Source: Afipia sp. 1NLS2
Lineage (GTDB): Bacteria; Pseudomonadota; Alphaproteobacteria; Rhizobiales; Xanthobacteraceae
Reading direction: 5' to 3'
NCBI RefSeq assembly: GCF_000178995.1
Contig: NZ_ADVZ01000001.1
Location: 248,001-312,000, forward strand
Length of the DNA: 64,000 nucleotides
Notes under the pieces: model-generated
Told to the model about the DNA's origin: nothing
The model's database searches: none
The model's input: the letters and a program-made list of their open reading frames with translations, nothing else
Part shown: positions 11,484 to 20,939 of the stretch, piece by piece
Numbering within the stretch: the first letter of the stretch is position 1
Layout: each line of letters begins with the position of its first letter
Position numbers and translations under genes: made by a program

Positions 11484-12338
11484 ATGTCGTTTGAGTCGTT
11501 CGCATCTGCTGGATTCGCCGCACACCGCGAACGGTTGGCATCCCCCCTCGGATCGCAAGACGACATGGTGAGCTTTACTCCGGATTCGTCCGTCGTCTTC
11601 GACGTACGACCGTCTCCGAACTTCAATGAGCGCAAGGCCGGGCGCCAGCCCGACATGATCGTGCTGCATTACACGGGCATGTCCGATGCTTCGAGCGCGC
11701 TGAAGCGCCTGTGCACCGCCGGCACCGAAGTCTCCGCGCATTATGTCGTGATGGAAGACGGCAACATCATCCAGTGCGTCCGGGAATCCCACCGCGCCTG
11801 GCATGCCGGCACATCGTCATGGGACGGCGACAGTGACGTCAATTCCGCCTCGATCGGCATTGAGATCGTCAATCCCGGCCACGATCTGGGCTATCCGGAT
11901 TTTCCCTTACGCCAGGTCGCAGCGGTGATCGCGCTGTGCAAAGGCATCATGCTACGGCGGAAAGTGCCGAAGCATCGCGTGCTGGCGCACTCCGATGTCG
12001 CCCCCGCGCGCAAGAAGGATCCGGGCGAGAAATTTCCCTGGCGGCTTCTGGCCGATTCCGGCGTCGGGCACTGGGTCGAGCCTGCCCCGCTTACGCATAG
12101 CGACCGCAAGTTTCTGGGAACCACCAGCGACGAGATCATGGCGCTGCAGCGCGCACTGGTCCGTTACGGCTACCCTGTCCTGCCGAGCGGCCAGTATGAC
12201 GGCGTGACGATGGACGCGGTGGCGGCATTCCAGCGTCATTTCCGCCCCGAGCGGGTCGACGGCATCGCGGACCAGTCGACGCTGACGACGCTCACGAGCC
12301 TGCTCGAAACCCTGCCAGACGCCTCCAAAGTCGCCTGA
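11484..12338 (+). CDS. N-acetylmuramoyl-L-alanine amidase, AmiD type, with peptidoglycan-binding domain
   Basis: The enzyme should cleave the MurNAc-L-Ala bond of peptidoglycan fragments. The N-terminal half is an Amidase_2 domain with the zinc-ligand regions VLHYTG and LAHSDVAP and a DPGEKFPW motif. The C-terminal part (about residues 210-275) is a PG_binding_1 repeat with ALQRALVRYGY and AAFQRHF. No signal peptide is obvious from the first ATG. A second ATG 27 codons in (11565) is also plausible, so the start is open. It is divergent from the dcw cluster and sits behind an EcfG-like promoter. Confidence 0.88.
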   Translation: MSFESFASAGFAAHRERLASPLGSQDDMVSFTPDSSVVFDVRPSPNFNERKAGRQPDMIVLHYTGMSDASSALKRLCTAGTEVSAHYVVMEDGNIIQCVRESHRAWHAGTSSWDGDSDVNSASIGIEIVNPGHDLGYPDFPLRQVAAVIALCKGIMLRRKVPKHRVLAHSDVAPARKKDPGEKFPWRLLADSGVGHWVEPAPLTHSDRKFLGTTSDEIMALQRALVRYGYPVLPSGQYDGVTMDAVAAFQRHFRPERVDGIADQSTLTTLTSLLETLPDASKVA

Positions 12339-12433
12339 TCTGGCCTTCGCACCTCCTAACCTCTCCCATCGGTCGGATCGCGATAGCCCTCGCTCGGCTT
12401 GACGCCGGGAAGCGAAACCGCCATGTGGTCAGC

Positions 12434-12856
12434 GTCAGTCGGCCGGACGGCCGCTCTTGCAGGATCGAAAGGTCGCAAGGGAGGAAAGTCCGGGCTCCAT
12501 CGACATACGGTGCCGGATAACGTCCGGCGAAGGCGACTTCAGGGAAAGTGCCACAGAGAACGAACCGCCTCGCCTCCGCAAGGAGCGCGCGGTAAGGGTG
12601 AAAAGGTGCGGTAAGAGCGCACCGCGTTTCCGGCAACGGCGACGGCATGGCAAACCCCACCGGGAGCAAGACCGAATAGGGATGGCACAGTGGAAAGTTC
12701 GCCTCAGGGCGATAACTCCGCGGGGCGATGTCGAGCCCGCCATCCGGGTAGGTTGCTAGAGGCGCGGAGCAATCCACGTCCCAGAGGAATGGCCGTCACG
12801 TCTGCGTGGTGCAAACCATTCAGGCCCTACAGAACCCGGCTTACAGGCTGGCTGAC
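12434..12856 (+). ncRNA. rnpB: RNase P RNA, bacterial type A
   Basis: The catalytic RNA of RNase P, which matures tRNA 5' ends. Conserved blocks are visible in order: GAGGAAAGTCCGGGCTCC near the 5' end, then GCAAACCCCACCGGGAGCAAG, then AGAGGAATGGCCGTCACG, and ACAGAACCCGGCTTACAGGC at the 3' end. The GTCAG at the 5' end pairs with CTGAC at the 3' end, which sets the borders to within a few bases. It lies between the amidase gene and the efflux operon. Short open frames across it are not genes. Confidence 0.95.
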
Positions 12857-12884
12857 ATCCGCATCGCGACAAGCGATGGTCTAT

Positions 12885-12916
12885 GAAGGGTCCGGCGCAA
12901 CCGCACCGGGCCCTTC
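12885..12916. terminator. inverted repeat between rnpB and the convergent emrB-like gene
   Basis: GAAGGGTCCGG and CCGGGCCCTTC form an 11-bp stem with one G-U pair around a short loop. It lies 28 bases past rnpB and 7 bases past the stop of the convergent transporter gene. No U-tract follows on either strand, so it may be a bidirectional terminator or an RNA end-stabilising hairpin. Confidence 0.45.
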
Positions 12917-12922
12917 ACCACA

Positions 12923-14509
12923 TCAATGCCCCGCGCCGGCTCCGGCCCCGGGTTTCGGCCGCTTCACCACGACAACGAGCAGGCTGAGGCCGATATAAAA
13001 CACTGTCAGCAGATAGAAGGCGTCCGCGTATCCCATCACAGCCGCCTGCTGATGCACCCGCTGCCATAGCACCTTCAATGCCATCAACTGCGCATCGCCC
13101 TGCCCCTGAAAACGCTGCGTCAACGTATTCAGCATCTCGACCGCGCTCGCGTTACCCCAATTCACCACGTCATGAAGACGGGAGATGTGAAGATCGGTGC
13201 GATCGTTCAGAACCGTATTGATGAGCGCAAGCCCGACTGCGCCACCCATGTTGCGGGTCAGGTTGAACAGTCCGGAGGCGTTCTTCATCCGCTCCGGCGC
13301 CAGCGTACCGAGCGCGATGTTGTTGACCGGGATCATCGCCAGCATGATGCCGAGCCCGCGGAAAATCTGCGGCCACAACAATTCATAGAAATCATACTGC
13401 GACGTGATCCACGTCATCTGCCACGTACTGATCGCGAACACGATCAGGCCGATGCCGATCATGTAGCGCGGATCGACCTTGTTCATCAGGCGGCCGACGA
13501 GCGGGGCCGTCATGAACATCGCAAGACCGGAGACGAACATCGTCTCGCCGATCATTAGCGGGTTATAGCCGCGTATCTCGGCAAGATAGCGCGGATAAAT
13601 ATACGTCATGCCATAAAGGCCGATACCGACGCAGAAAGAGAAGATGCTGCCGATCGCAAAATTACGATCGGTAAAGGCGCGGATGTCGACGATCGGCTCT
13701 TTCGCTGTGAGCACCCGATAGAAGAATGCCACGGTCGAGATGGCGCAGACGACGCCCATGATCGCGACCGACTCGTCTTCGAACCACTGGTATTGCGGCC
13801 CCTCTTCCAGGACGTATTCGAGCGAGCCGAGAAAGCCCGCCATCGCTGCGAAACCGAACCAGTCGAAATGATCCAGCAAGGCGAAGTTCGGCTGATCGAA
13901 ATCGACCAGCGCCAGCACGCCGAGCGTCACAAGGATGCCCGGCACCACGTTGATGAAGAACAGCCAGTGCCACGACGCGGCATCCGTGATGTAGCCGCCC
14001 ACCGTAGGACCGATCGTCGGCGCAAGGGTTGCGACAAGGCCGATCGCGGGCGTGACGATCGACAGCTTGCTGCGCGGAAACACGGTGTAGGCAGAAGCAA
14101 ACACCGTGGGGATCATGCCCGCGCCGAGAAAGCCCTGCACCGCGCGCCACAGGATCATCTCGTCGATGGTCGAGGTCAGGCCGCACATGAAGCTCGATAT
14201 GGTGAAGCCCGCCGCGGAGATCGCGAACAACAGCCTCGTGCCGAATGCGCGCGACAGGAAGCCCGAGAGCGGGATCGCGATCACTTCCGCGATCAGATAC
14301 GCGGTCTGCACCCACGATACTTCGGTCGCGGACGCCGACAGGCCGGCCTGAATTTCGGACAGTGACGCCGACACGATCTGGATGTCCAGGATCGACATGA
14401 ACATGCCGAAGATCATGATCAGGAACGCGATCATGCGGCGCGGCGCCACGCTCTCCGAAGCAGGCGTGGCGGCTGGTATCGATCCTATGGTGCCGGATGC
14501 TGCGCTCAT
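12923..14509 (-). CDS. DHA2-family multidrug efflux MFS transporter (EmrB-like)
   Basis: A 528-residue inner-membrane proton-driven exporter with about 14 hydrophobic segments, the usual DHA2 count. The family motif region LSGFLSRAFGTR follows helix 2, and GPTVGGYI matches the drug-exporter motif C. With the HlyD-type partner immediately upstream it should form an EmrAB-style pump that moves hydrophobic compounds across both membranes with an outer-membrane channel. No such channel gene is next to it. The substrate is unknown. Confidence 0.9.
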   Translation of the reverse strand: MSAASGTIGSIPAATPASESVAPRRMIAFLIMIFGMFMSILDIQIVSASLSEIQAGLSASATEVSWVQTAYLIAEVIAIPLSGFLSRAFGTRLLFAISAAGFTISSFMCGLTSTIDEMILWRAVQGFLGAGMIPTVFASAYTVFPRSKLSIVTPAIGLVATLAPTIGPTVGGYITDAASWHWLFFINVVPGILVTLGVLALVDFDQPNFALLDHFDWFGFAAMAGFLGSLEYVLEEGPQYQWFEDESVAIMGVVCAISTVAFFYRVLTAKEPIVDIRAFTDRNFAIGSIFSFCVGIGLYGMTYIYPRYLAEIRGYNPLMIGETMFVSGLAMFMTAPLVGRLMNKVDPRYMIGIGLIVFAISTWQMTWITSQYDFYELLWPQIFRGLGIMLAMIPVNNIALGTLAPERMKNASGLFNLTRNMGGAVGLALINTVLNDRTDLHISRLHDVVNWGNASAVEMLNTLTQRFQGQGDAQLMALKVLWQRVHQQAAVMGYADAFYLLTVFYIGLSLLVVVVKRPKPGAGAGAGH

Positions 14510-14527
14510 GCGCGAACTCCGCGAGTG

Positions 14528-15766
14528 CTACTCTGCTTTGGCAAGAGCTTGTTTGGAGGACTTCCGCGTATCGACTTCAACCTCGACCGACATGCCCGCG
14601 CGGAGAAGATTCTCATGCGCGACGGCTTTCGGTACGCGCACGCGAACCGGCAGGCGCTGCACGATCTTGGTGAAGTTGCCGGTGGCGTTGTCCGGCGGCA
14701 GCAGCGTGAACACCGAACCCGACGCGGGCGACAGGCTCTCGACGGTGCCGACGATGTCGCGGCCCTTCACAGCGTCAACGCTGATGTAAACCGGCTGGCC
14801 GGGACGAATGCGTGCGAGCTGGGTTTCCTTGAAATTGGCGTCGATGAACACGTCATCCAGCGGCACGACATTGGCGAGACGCTGGCCCACTGAAATATTG
14901 TCGCCTTCGTTGACGAGGCGATTGGAGAACACGCCGTCGATCGGCGCGCGAATGGTGGTGAAGGACAGGTCGCGCTCGGCCTTGGCAAGCGCAGTCTTCA
15001 ATTCGCCGAGCTGTCCTTCGGCTTCAGTCTGCTGCGCCTTGATGACGTCGATCTGCGCCTGCGCGGCGTCGAGATTGGCCTGGGCCCCCTGCACCGAGGC
15101 ATTGCTCTGGTCGCGGGTCGCCTGCGACTGGTCGAAGGTCGCCTTCGAGGCAAAACCCTTCTCGCTTAACTGGCTCTGGCGGACGAAATCAGCTTCGGCG
15201 CGCTTGGCCGCAGCCTGCGCGGACTCGAGTTGCGCTTGCGCCTGCTCGACCGCACTTTCCTGCGCTTTCGCCTGACGGCCAATGCGTTGGATGGTGGCTT
15301 CCTGTGTCGCGATCTTGGCGCGAGCGTTGTCGACCGCGATCTTGTAATCACCATCGTCGATCTGGAACAAAAGATCGCCCGCCTTCACCTCGGTGTTGTC
15401 ACCGACCGCGATCTTCGCGAGATAGCCGGAGGCGCGCGCGCCAAGCATTGTGTTGTTGGCGCGGACATAGGCGTCGTCGGTCGACACCATGTAGCGGCCG
15501 ACCAGAAAATAGTGGATGCCGAACACGGCCAGCGCGATCGCGGCCACCGCTCCGAGCCCGGCGAAAATTTTCTGGCGGCGGCCAAGCCGCGCCCAGCGGG
15601 AGCCCCCCGCAGCCGGGGCATCGGCTACGGTGTCGGGGCTTTCCGTTGTGCGGCGTGCGGTCACATCCTCCAGCCGGGGGCGCAGCGGAGAACCGGAAGG
15701 CGACGAAACATCGCCATTTTCGTCAACATCAGCCTTGCGGACGGCAGATTGCTCACGCGGGGCCAT
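14528..15766 (-). CDS. HlyD/EmrA-family membrane fusion protein
   Basis: The periplasmic adaptor of the efflux pair, 412 residues. It has a charged N-terminus of about 75 residues, one membrane anchor (about 78-98), a biotinyl-lipoyl-like region near YVRANNTMLGARASGY, a long alpha-helical coiled coil (about 145-250) and a beta-barrel C-terminal part. It starts 19 bases before the transporter gene. Its promoter region carries the two dyads that probably bind the divergent TetR protein. Confidence 0.9.
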   Translation of the reverse strand: MAPREQSAVRKADVDENGDVSSPSGSPLRPRLEDVTARRTTESPDTVADAPAAGGSRWARLGRRQKIFAGLGAVAAIALAVFGIHYFLVGRYMVSTDDAYVRANNTMLGARASGYLAKIAVGDNTEVKAGDLLFQIDDGDYKIAVDNARAKIATQEATIQRIGRQAKAQESAVEQAQAQLESAQAAAKRAEADFVRQSQLSEKGFASKATFDQSQATRDQSNASVQGAQANLDAAQAQIDVIKAQQTEAEGQLGELKTALAKAERDLSFTTIRAPIDGVFSNRLVNEGDNISVGQRLANVVPLDDVFIDANFKETQLARIRPGQPVYISVDAVKGRDIVGTVESLSPASGSVFTLLPPDNATGNFTKIVQRLPVRVRVPKAVAHENLLRAGMSVEVEVDTRKSSKQALAKAE

Positions 15767-15781
15767 CGGAGGAGCCTTTCA

Positions 15782-15839
15782 TTGACCAAACGGTTCGGTC
15801 AACGCTATTTACTATTGACCGAACCGTTCGGTCAATAGT
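15782..15839. promoter_or_regulatory. two operator dyads for the divergent TetR-type regulator
   Basis: The first dyad is at 15782-15802, with half-sites TTGACCAAAC and GTTCGGTCAA around one base. The second at 15811-15839 is a perfect 14+1+14 palindrome with arms ACTATTGACCGAAC and GTTCGGTCAATAGT. Their centres are 33 bp apart, about three helical turns, so two repressor dimers could sit on one face. They lie between the start codons of the emrA-like and tetR-like genes, suggesting control of both. Confidence 0.8.
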
Positions 15840-15885
15840 AGGAAAGGCACAGGGGAACAAATTTTTGCGAGCGAAATCCCCCTTG

Positions 15886-16533
15886 ATGGATCAAACTGCA
15901 CCTATGATTCCTACCCAGCCCCTTCCCGCCAATGACGAGGACAGCGCCAAGCGCCGCCAGATCGTCGAGGGTGCGCGCAAGGTATTCCGGGAACTCGGTT
16001 TTGACGCCGCCAGCATGGGCGAGATCGCCAAGGCGGCCGGCGTCTCCAAGGGCACGCTCTACGTCTATTTCGCGGACAAGCTCGCGCTGTTCGGCGCCAT
16101 CGTCACCTGCGAGCTGCGCGATCAGGGCATCAACAAACTCGTCATTGATCCGACCGAGGACGTTGAAACGACCCTCAGAAAGTTCGGCCAGAGCTACATG
16201 GAAATGCTGTGCCGCCCGACCGGCGGCTCCACCATCCGCACCATGATGGCGATCGCCGAACGTATGCCTGAGCTTGGCCGGCGCTATTATGAGCATGTCC
16301 CCGCGTCGTGGCTCGGCAAGCTGGCGGAATACCTGAAGACGCGGGTGGCGAATGGGACGCTCGTCATCGAGGATTGCGATCTGGCGGCCGCGCAATTCAT
16401 GCTGTCCTGCCAGGCCAGCCTGTTTCTGCCATTCATCTTTCAGGTGACGCCCGCGCCGAGCAGCGAGCGGATCGCCGAGGTGGTGGCCAGCGGGACCCGG
16501 ATGTTCCTCGCCGCCTACCGCCGGCAATCCTGA
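15886..16533 (+). CDS. TetR/AcrR-family transcriptional regulator
   Basis: A 215-residue predicted repressor of the divergent efflux pair and of itself. The N-terminal helix-turn-helix is clear: FDAASMGEIAKAAGVSKGTL followed by YVYFADK. The C-terminal ligand/dimer domain is about residues 75-215. The frame is open far upstream through the operator region. I take the ATG at 15886, with 15904 as an alternative; neither has a strong ribosome-binding site. Confidence 0.88.
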   Translation: MDQTAPMIPTQPLPANDEDSAKRRQIVEGARKVFRELGFDAASMGEIAKAAGVSKGTLYVYFADKLALFGAIVTCELRDQGINKLVIDPTEDVETTLRKFGQSYMEMLCRPTGGSTIRTMMAIAERMPELGRRYYEHVPASWLGKLAEYLKTRVANGTLVIEDCDLAAAQFMLSCQASLFLPFIFQVTPAPSSERIAEVVASGTRMFLAAYRRQS

Positions 16534-16670
16534 GCCGCCCTGCTCCGCTCGTCTATTTCTGATCTGGTTCCAGAAATTTTCAAAAATTCTCGCGCGCGAC
16601 CGCCTGCAAACGGCTGTGAAATTGGATTAGTCTTGTGTGCGGCTCACAGACCTTCGCAAGGAGATCGGGG

Positions 16671-16838
16671 ATGAAACCGCTGACATGGTCCGAATTCCTG
16701 GCGATCTTCGTGGCTGCGTTCGTCACCGCCGTCTCGCTCAACCTGCTGTGGGGAAGCTACTCACAGGCGCGAATGGCGCATAACGAGCCACTGTTTGCGC
16801 CCATCATGCTCGACAAGACCACACAGCTCGGCCCCTGA
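16671..16838 (+). CDS. small single-pass membrane protein, function unknown
   Basis: A 55-residue protein preceded by a strong AAGGAGA ribosome-binding site 8 bases before the ATG. It has one hydrophobic segment (about residues 7-26, around LAIFVAAFVTAVSLNLLWG), then a polar tail. I do not recognise a family. The good ribosome-binding site and clean helix make it likely real. The frame upstream of this ATG has no recognisable content. Confidence 0.6.
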   Translation: MKPLTWSEFLAIFVAAFVTAVSLNLLWGSYSQARMAHNEPLFAPIMLDKTTQLGP

Positions 16839-16844
16839 GAGCCG

Positions 16845-18053
16845 CTACCGAATGCGGCTTTCGTCCTCGATCGAGTCGCGATCTTCTTTCGACAGCGGCC
16901 CATGGGCGAACGCGCGGCGCACCTTCTGTCCAATGGATCCCGTAATTCCAGGATCGCGATTGGCATAGCTGCGCCCCCCCGCGCGCGCAGCAACCTCCTC
17001 GCCCGACACGGCCGCCGGCTTGCAGATGATGCGCCCGCTCGCGCGGCGCATCAGATCGACGTGAATGTGATTGTAGTGATAGACGTTGGCGCCCGGCGCG
17101 AGCACGGTGTTGAACCGCTGACAGGCGGCGCCCTCAACGTCGCGCAGAAAGCCCTGCTCCTCCGGCAATCCCTTCCAGCCATGCTGCACCGAGATATAGC
17201 GTCCATCAGCCAGCGTGAATCCCGCGACATCGAGCGCGTTGCCGAACGCATGTTCCGAAATGTGCGCGTTGGGATTCCCGTTCATGCCGCGGCATGAATA
17301 GGCCGAGATCTGCTTGATCTCCACGACACGCGCGCCGAACCAGCGCATCGCCGCAGGCTGGATGGCTTCCGTTATCCAGCGATCGAGCGCGGAGACAATG
17401 GGACATGCGAGCGTCGCAGTCGGCTTCAAAGTGACAGATCCGAAAGACGACACCGGATTGCCAACAGGGCCAAGCCGTTGCTGCGAATACGGCGGCGGTT
17501 GCTGCGCCCCCTGCTGGTACGGCGCATTTCGATAAGGCGCGCTTTGATAAGGTGCGGGCGAACCACCCGGTCGGCTTTGCACGGCTTCTTCATGCGCCAT
17601 GTCGTCTTCACCATCGGCCGGTGATGTTGCCTGAATATTCAATGGCACCGGCTCGCCGGACGGCACATAACCAGTAGGCGCGGATGAATAGGCCGGGCGC
17701 TGATACGAAGACGGCTGCTGATACGACGGTGAAGGCTGGGCAACCGGCCAGCGCGGCTGGCCCGCGATCGAGCCCGGCGGCCGCAGATCATCGGCATAAC
17801 CCAGCGAACTGTTGCTTTCACCGAGCGCGCTGACCTTCAGCGGAAATTCCGCGCCGCAAACCCCCGGCCCGGAAATCGGACTGATGCGCACAACCTCGGC
17901 GCTTTCCTTGACCTCTCCGGTCTTCAGGCATGCCTGTTCCGCCTCGGCTCGCCAGGGTTCGCGCTCTGCGGTTTGGAAAAAACCGCGACCGCAACCCGCC
18001 AGGGAGACAAGGGCAAGGGAGCCGACGAGATACAAACTCACTCCACGCGCCAT
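16845..18053 (-). CDS. extensin-like lipoprotein
   Basis: A 402-residue predicted lipoprotein whose signal peptide ends in the lipobox LAGC (residues 18-21). The middle (about 90-200) is a low-complexity Pro/Tyr/Gln/Ser region with YQQP- and YRNAP-like repeats. The last ~180 residues are the extensin-like C-terminal domain, with cysteines and the HISEHAFGNALDVAGF motif. That motif resembles metal-binding LAS peptidases, so a cell-wall role is plausible but unproven. Its stop lies 7 bases from the stop of the convergent small membrane protein, across a short hairpin (16840-16859). Confidence 0.85.
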   Translation of the reverse strand: MARGVSLYLVGSLALVSLAGCGRGFFQTAEREPWRAEAEQACLKTGEVKESAEVVRISPISGPGVCGAEFPLKVSALGESNSSLGYADDLRPPGSIAGQPRWPVAQPSPSYQQPSSYQRPAYSSAPTGYVPSGEPVPLNIQATSPADGEDDMAHEEAVQSRPGGSPAPYQSAPYRNAPYQQGAQQPPPYSQQRLGPVGNPVSSFGSVTLKPTATLACPIVSALDRWITEAIQPAAMRWFGARVVEIKQISAYSCRGMNGNPNAHISEHAFGNALDVAGFTLADGRYISVQHGWKGLPEEQGFLRDVEGAACQRFNTVLAPGANVYHYNHIHVDLMRRASGRIICKPAAVSGEEVAARAGGRSYANRDPGITGSIGQKVRRAFAHGPLSKEDRDSIEDESRIR

Positions 18054-18177
18054 GCGCGGGAGAGTCCGCGAATAAACTTAAAGACTTATCAACGACTTGC
18101 TTTTCAGATTCTTTTAACCACGATGGGCGCGTTCGGGCCCCGTTGCGGGCAAATCATCTCAATCAACAACGGACATT

Positions 18178-19728
18178 ATGCGCTTCAAACCCCTCGCGGC
18201 TGCGATCCTGATCCTGGCCGGTTCTTTCTTCATCAGCCTCGAGGTGATGGACTGGATATGGCCGCCGCGCGCGTCGAAGCCTGCGCTCGTCAAGCTGCCG
18301 CCGCTGCCATCTGCAACTCGCAAATCCGAATTCGTGGCGCCGATCACCATTCCGCTTGGTGTGATCGCTTCGGCGCTCGATCGTGCCGCGCCGCGCGACT
18401 TCAGCGGCAAGGCCGACAATCCGGCCAGCCAGATTCTGACCGATGCCGACCTCAACTGGCACATCACGCGCGGCAGCATCACCGCAAGCGGCGAACAGAA
18501 CGCGCTGACCGTATCCACCCCGCTCAATGGAAAGCTCACCGTAACCGGATCACTCTCCACCGCCGCAGGCTCGCCACTCAACAACACGCTCGGCAATCTG
18601 TTCGGCGCGAAAACCGCGCAGAAGCTCGGCAACATTTCCATCAAGTCGCTGAACGCAAGCGCCGCGATCAACGGCACCGCGACCGCGACCGCGCGCCCCC
18701 GCCTCACACCCGATTGGCATGTCGATCCGCAACTGACCGCGCAGGTGGCCCTGGCCAACAACAGCCTCTCTGTTGCCGGCGCAAAGGTCGCCGTCCCCGC
18801 CCAGATCAAGCCGGTCATCGACAAGACCGTGAACGAACAAGTGGTGCGCCTGCAACAGCGGCTACGCAACGACGAGGGTTTCCGCCGCGCAATGCAGCAG
18901 CAATGGGCACGCGCCTGCAAATCGATCGCGCTGCCTTCGCCCGCGCCGGGCGCGCCGCCGCTGTTCCTGGAAATGCGGCCGATCAAGGCCATGGCGGCGC
19001 AACCGCAGATCGATAGCGCCGCAGTCAAACTCGCGGTCGGCCTGCAGGCCGAAACACGGATCGTCGACAAGCCGACAACCCCGCAATGCCCCTTCCCGCA
19101 AACACTCGACATCCAGCCAGCGCTCAATGAGGGGCACGTCAACATCGGCGTTCCAATCGATATCCCATTCGTCCAACTCGGCAAGATCGCCGAGGCCGGA
19201 CTCAAGGGCCGCACCTTTCCGGAAGATGGCAGCGGCGCAATCGCTGCCCGCATCAAGAGCGTCGACATCGATGCCAGCGGCAACCGCCTTCTGGTGTCGC
19301 TGCTGGTTCATGCGAAGGAAAAGGCAAGCTGGTTCGGGCTTGGCGCCGACGCCACCGTACGAATCTGGTGCCGTCCCGTGCTCGATGCCGACGCTCAAGT
19401 TCTTCGCCTGACCGATTTGTCGGTCGCCGTCACATCCGATGCCGCCTTCGGCCTGTTCGGTGCGCTCGCGCAACGCGCCGCGCCTTATCTGCAGCAGGCA
19501 TTGCAGGAGCATGCGACGATCGATCTAAAACAGATATCATCCGGCGCACAGCAAAAGCTCGCCGGTATCATCGACGGCCTCAAGACCGAGCAGAACGGCG
19601 CCAGGGTCAACGCCAGCGTGACCAGTGTGAGACTCGGTGCAGTCTCGTTCGACTCCTCGACGCTGCGCGTGATCGCCGAGGCGACAGGAACGCTCAACGT
19701 CACCGTGACCCAATTACCCTCGCTGTAA
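18178..19728 (+). CDS. DUF4403 family protein
   Basis: A 516-residue protein with an N-terminal hydrophobic segment (about residues 4-22) and a long soluble part. The length and features such as the repeated amphipathic beta pattern and RLTDLSVAVTSD fit the DUF4403 family, whose function is unknown. It probably sits in the periplasm, anchored or exported. It stands alone between the extensin-like and transglycosylase genes, both envelope-related. Confidence 0.7.
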   Translation: MRFKPLAAAILILAGSFFISLEVMDWIWPPRASKPALVKLPPLPSATRKSEFVAPITIPLGVIASALDRAAPRDFSGKADNPASQILTDADLNWHITRGSITASGEQNALTVSTPLNGKLTVTGSLSTAAGSPLNNTLGNLFGAKTAQKLGNISIKSLNASAAINGTATATARPRLTPDWHVDPQLTAQVALANNSLSVAGAKVAVPAQIKPVIDKTVNEQVVRLQQRLRNDEGFRRAMQQQWARACKSIALPSPAPGAPPLFLEMRPIKAMAAQPQIDSAAVKLAVGLQAETRIVDKPTTPQCPFPQTLDIQPALNEGHVNIGVPIDIPFVQLGKIAEAGLKGRTFPEDGSGAIAARIKSVDIDASGNRLLVSLLVHAKEKASWFGLGADATVRIWCRPVLDADAQVLRLTDLSVAVTSDAAFGLFGALAQRAAPYLQQALQEHATIDLKQISSGAQQKLAGIIDGLKTEQNGARVNASVTSVRLGAVSFDSSTLRVIAEATGTLNVTVTQLPSL

Positions 19729-19924
19729 GCGCCTTCCTGTGCGGGTTCCATTGTGATGGATGGGCCAAATGACTGGTTCCGCAGCCATCTTTCGATGACA
19801 TGATATCTCCACATTATCGGAGCAATCAGGCCGCATCCGCGCGTCGCCCCTGAGGGACGCAATCGTTCGCGCATCTGGCCATGGGCCTGCCGAACCAAAT
19901 TCATCGAACCCAAGGATTTTTGAC

Positions 19925-20446
19925 ATGAAAAGATTTGCGCTCGCCGCGGTTGCGGCGTTGTCGGCGATTCCGTTTGCTCATGCCGAAGGCGAATCCTATC
20001 GCGCCATGGTGGAAAGCCATGCCGCCGCCGAGGGTGTTCCGGCAGAACTCGTTCATCGGGTCATTATGCGCGAGAGCCGATACAATCCCCGCGCCGTTCA
20101 TGCGGGAAATTACGGCATGATGCAGATCAAGCTGCAGACTGCACGCGGCCTCGGCTACACCGGAACGGCGCAAGGCCTGCTCGATCCTGAAACAAACCTC
20201 ACTTATGCGGTGAAATATCTCGCCGGCGCCTATCGCGCCGCGCATGGCAACCACAACCGCGCCGTCGCCTACTATGCCGGCGGATATTATTATGCCGCCA
20301 AGCGTCAGCGCTTGATGGAAGCGAACGCAGCCATGCTACCGAATTCCGGGCTTGCGCCTGCGCTGGACATTACACCGCCGCAATACGCTACGCCGGTGCG
20401 GTACGTTGATCACCGGCGTCATCGCCATCACCGTCACCATCGCTGA
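19925..20446 (+). CDS. lytic transglycosylase (SLT domain) with histidine-rich tail
   Basis: A 173-residue exported murein hydrolase. It has a signal peptide (about 1-20), then an SLT domain with the catalytic glutamate in MRESRYNP and the GMMQIK and NLTYAVKYLAG motifs of family 1 enzymes. The C-terminal 15 residues are a run of His and Arg, which could bind metal or simply be surface charge. AAGGA lies about 9 bases before the ATG. Confidence 0.88.
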   Translation: MKRFALAAVAALSAIPFAHAEGESYRAMVESHAAAEGVPAELVHRVIMRESRYNPRAVHAGNYGMMQIKLQTARGLGYTGTAQGLLDPETNLTYAVKYLAGAYRAAHGNHNRAVAYYAGGYYYAAKRQRLMEANAAMLPNSGLAPALDITPPQYATPVRYVDHRRHRHHRHHR

Positions 20447-20479
20447 CCGACAACAGCCGGTCAGCATAACCGGACTGTT

Positions 20480-20917
20480 TCAAACAGGCTTATGCCGCGC
20501 GATCGGCTGCGGCTGTCCCTTTTCGTCAATGGCGACGTAGGTGAAATTGCCATCGGTCACCAGAATGATGCCCATCTCGTTGCGCCGCTGCACCCATGCT
20601 TCGATGTGCACGGTGATCGAAGTGCGCCCTACGCGGACCTGCGTGCCGTACACCGACACCAGATCTCCCACAAACACCGGCTTGCGGAACGTCATCGCCT
20701 CAATGGCGACCGTGACATTGCGCGCCAGCGTCGTCTTGTAGGCGAACACGCTGCCTGCAAGGTCCATCTGGCTCAACAGCCAGCCACCGAAAATATCACC
20801 GTTCTGGTTGGTGTCGGCCGGCATCGCGATGGTGCGGACACACAGTTCACCTTGTGGCGCCGAGTCGTCCAATACGATCGATCTGGTTTCATGACCCGTC
20901 ACAGGGGTTTCTGTCAT
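20480..20917 (-). CDS. yciA: acyl-CoA thioesterase, YciA-type hotdog fold
   Basis: The enzyme should hydrolyse acyl-CoA to free acid and CoA. The 145-residue hotdog domain has the NGDIFGGWL signature carrying the catalytic aspartate, the MTFRKPVFVGD strand and a closely YciA-like layout. The frame runs 43 codons further upstream into fadJ. I chose the ATG at 20917 because it gives the normal N-terminus. It is the last gene of the fadE-fadI-fadJ set, 22 bases after fadJ, so it may release acyl-CoA overflow during beta-oxidation. Confidence 0.88.
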   Translation of the reverse strand: MTETPVTGHETRSIVLDDSAPQGELCVRTIAMPADTNQNGDIFGGWLLSQMDLAGSVFAYKTTLARNVTVAIEAMTFRKPVFVGDLVSVYGTQVRVGRTSITVHIEAWVQRRNEMGIILVTDGNFTYVAIDEKGQPQPIARHKPV

Positions 20918-20939
20918 GTGATACTCTGTTCCTTGAAGA

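Noticed and set aside
12457-12759. Short open frames inside rnpB
   Set aside because: The sequence is the conserved RNase P RNA on the plus strand.
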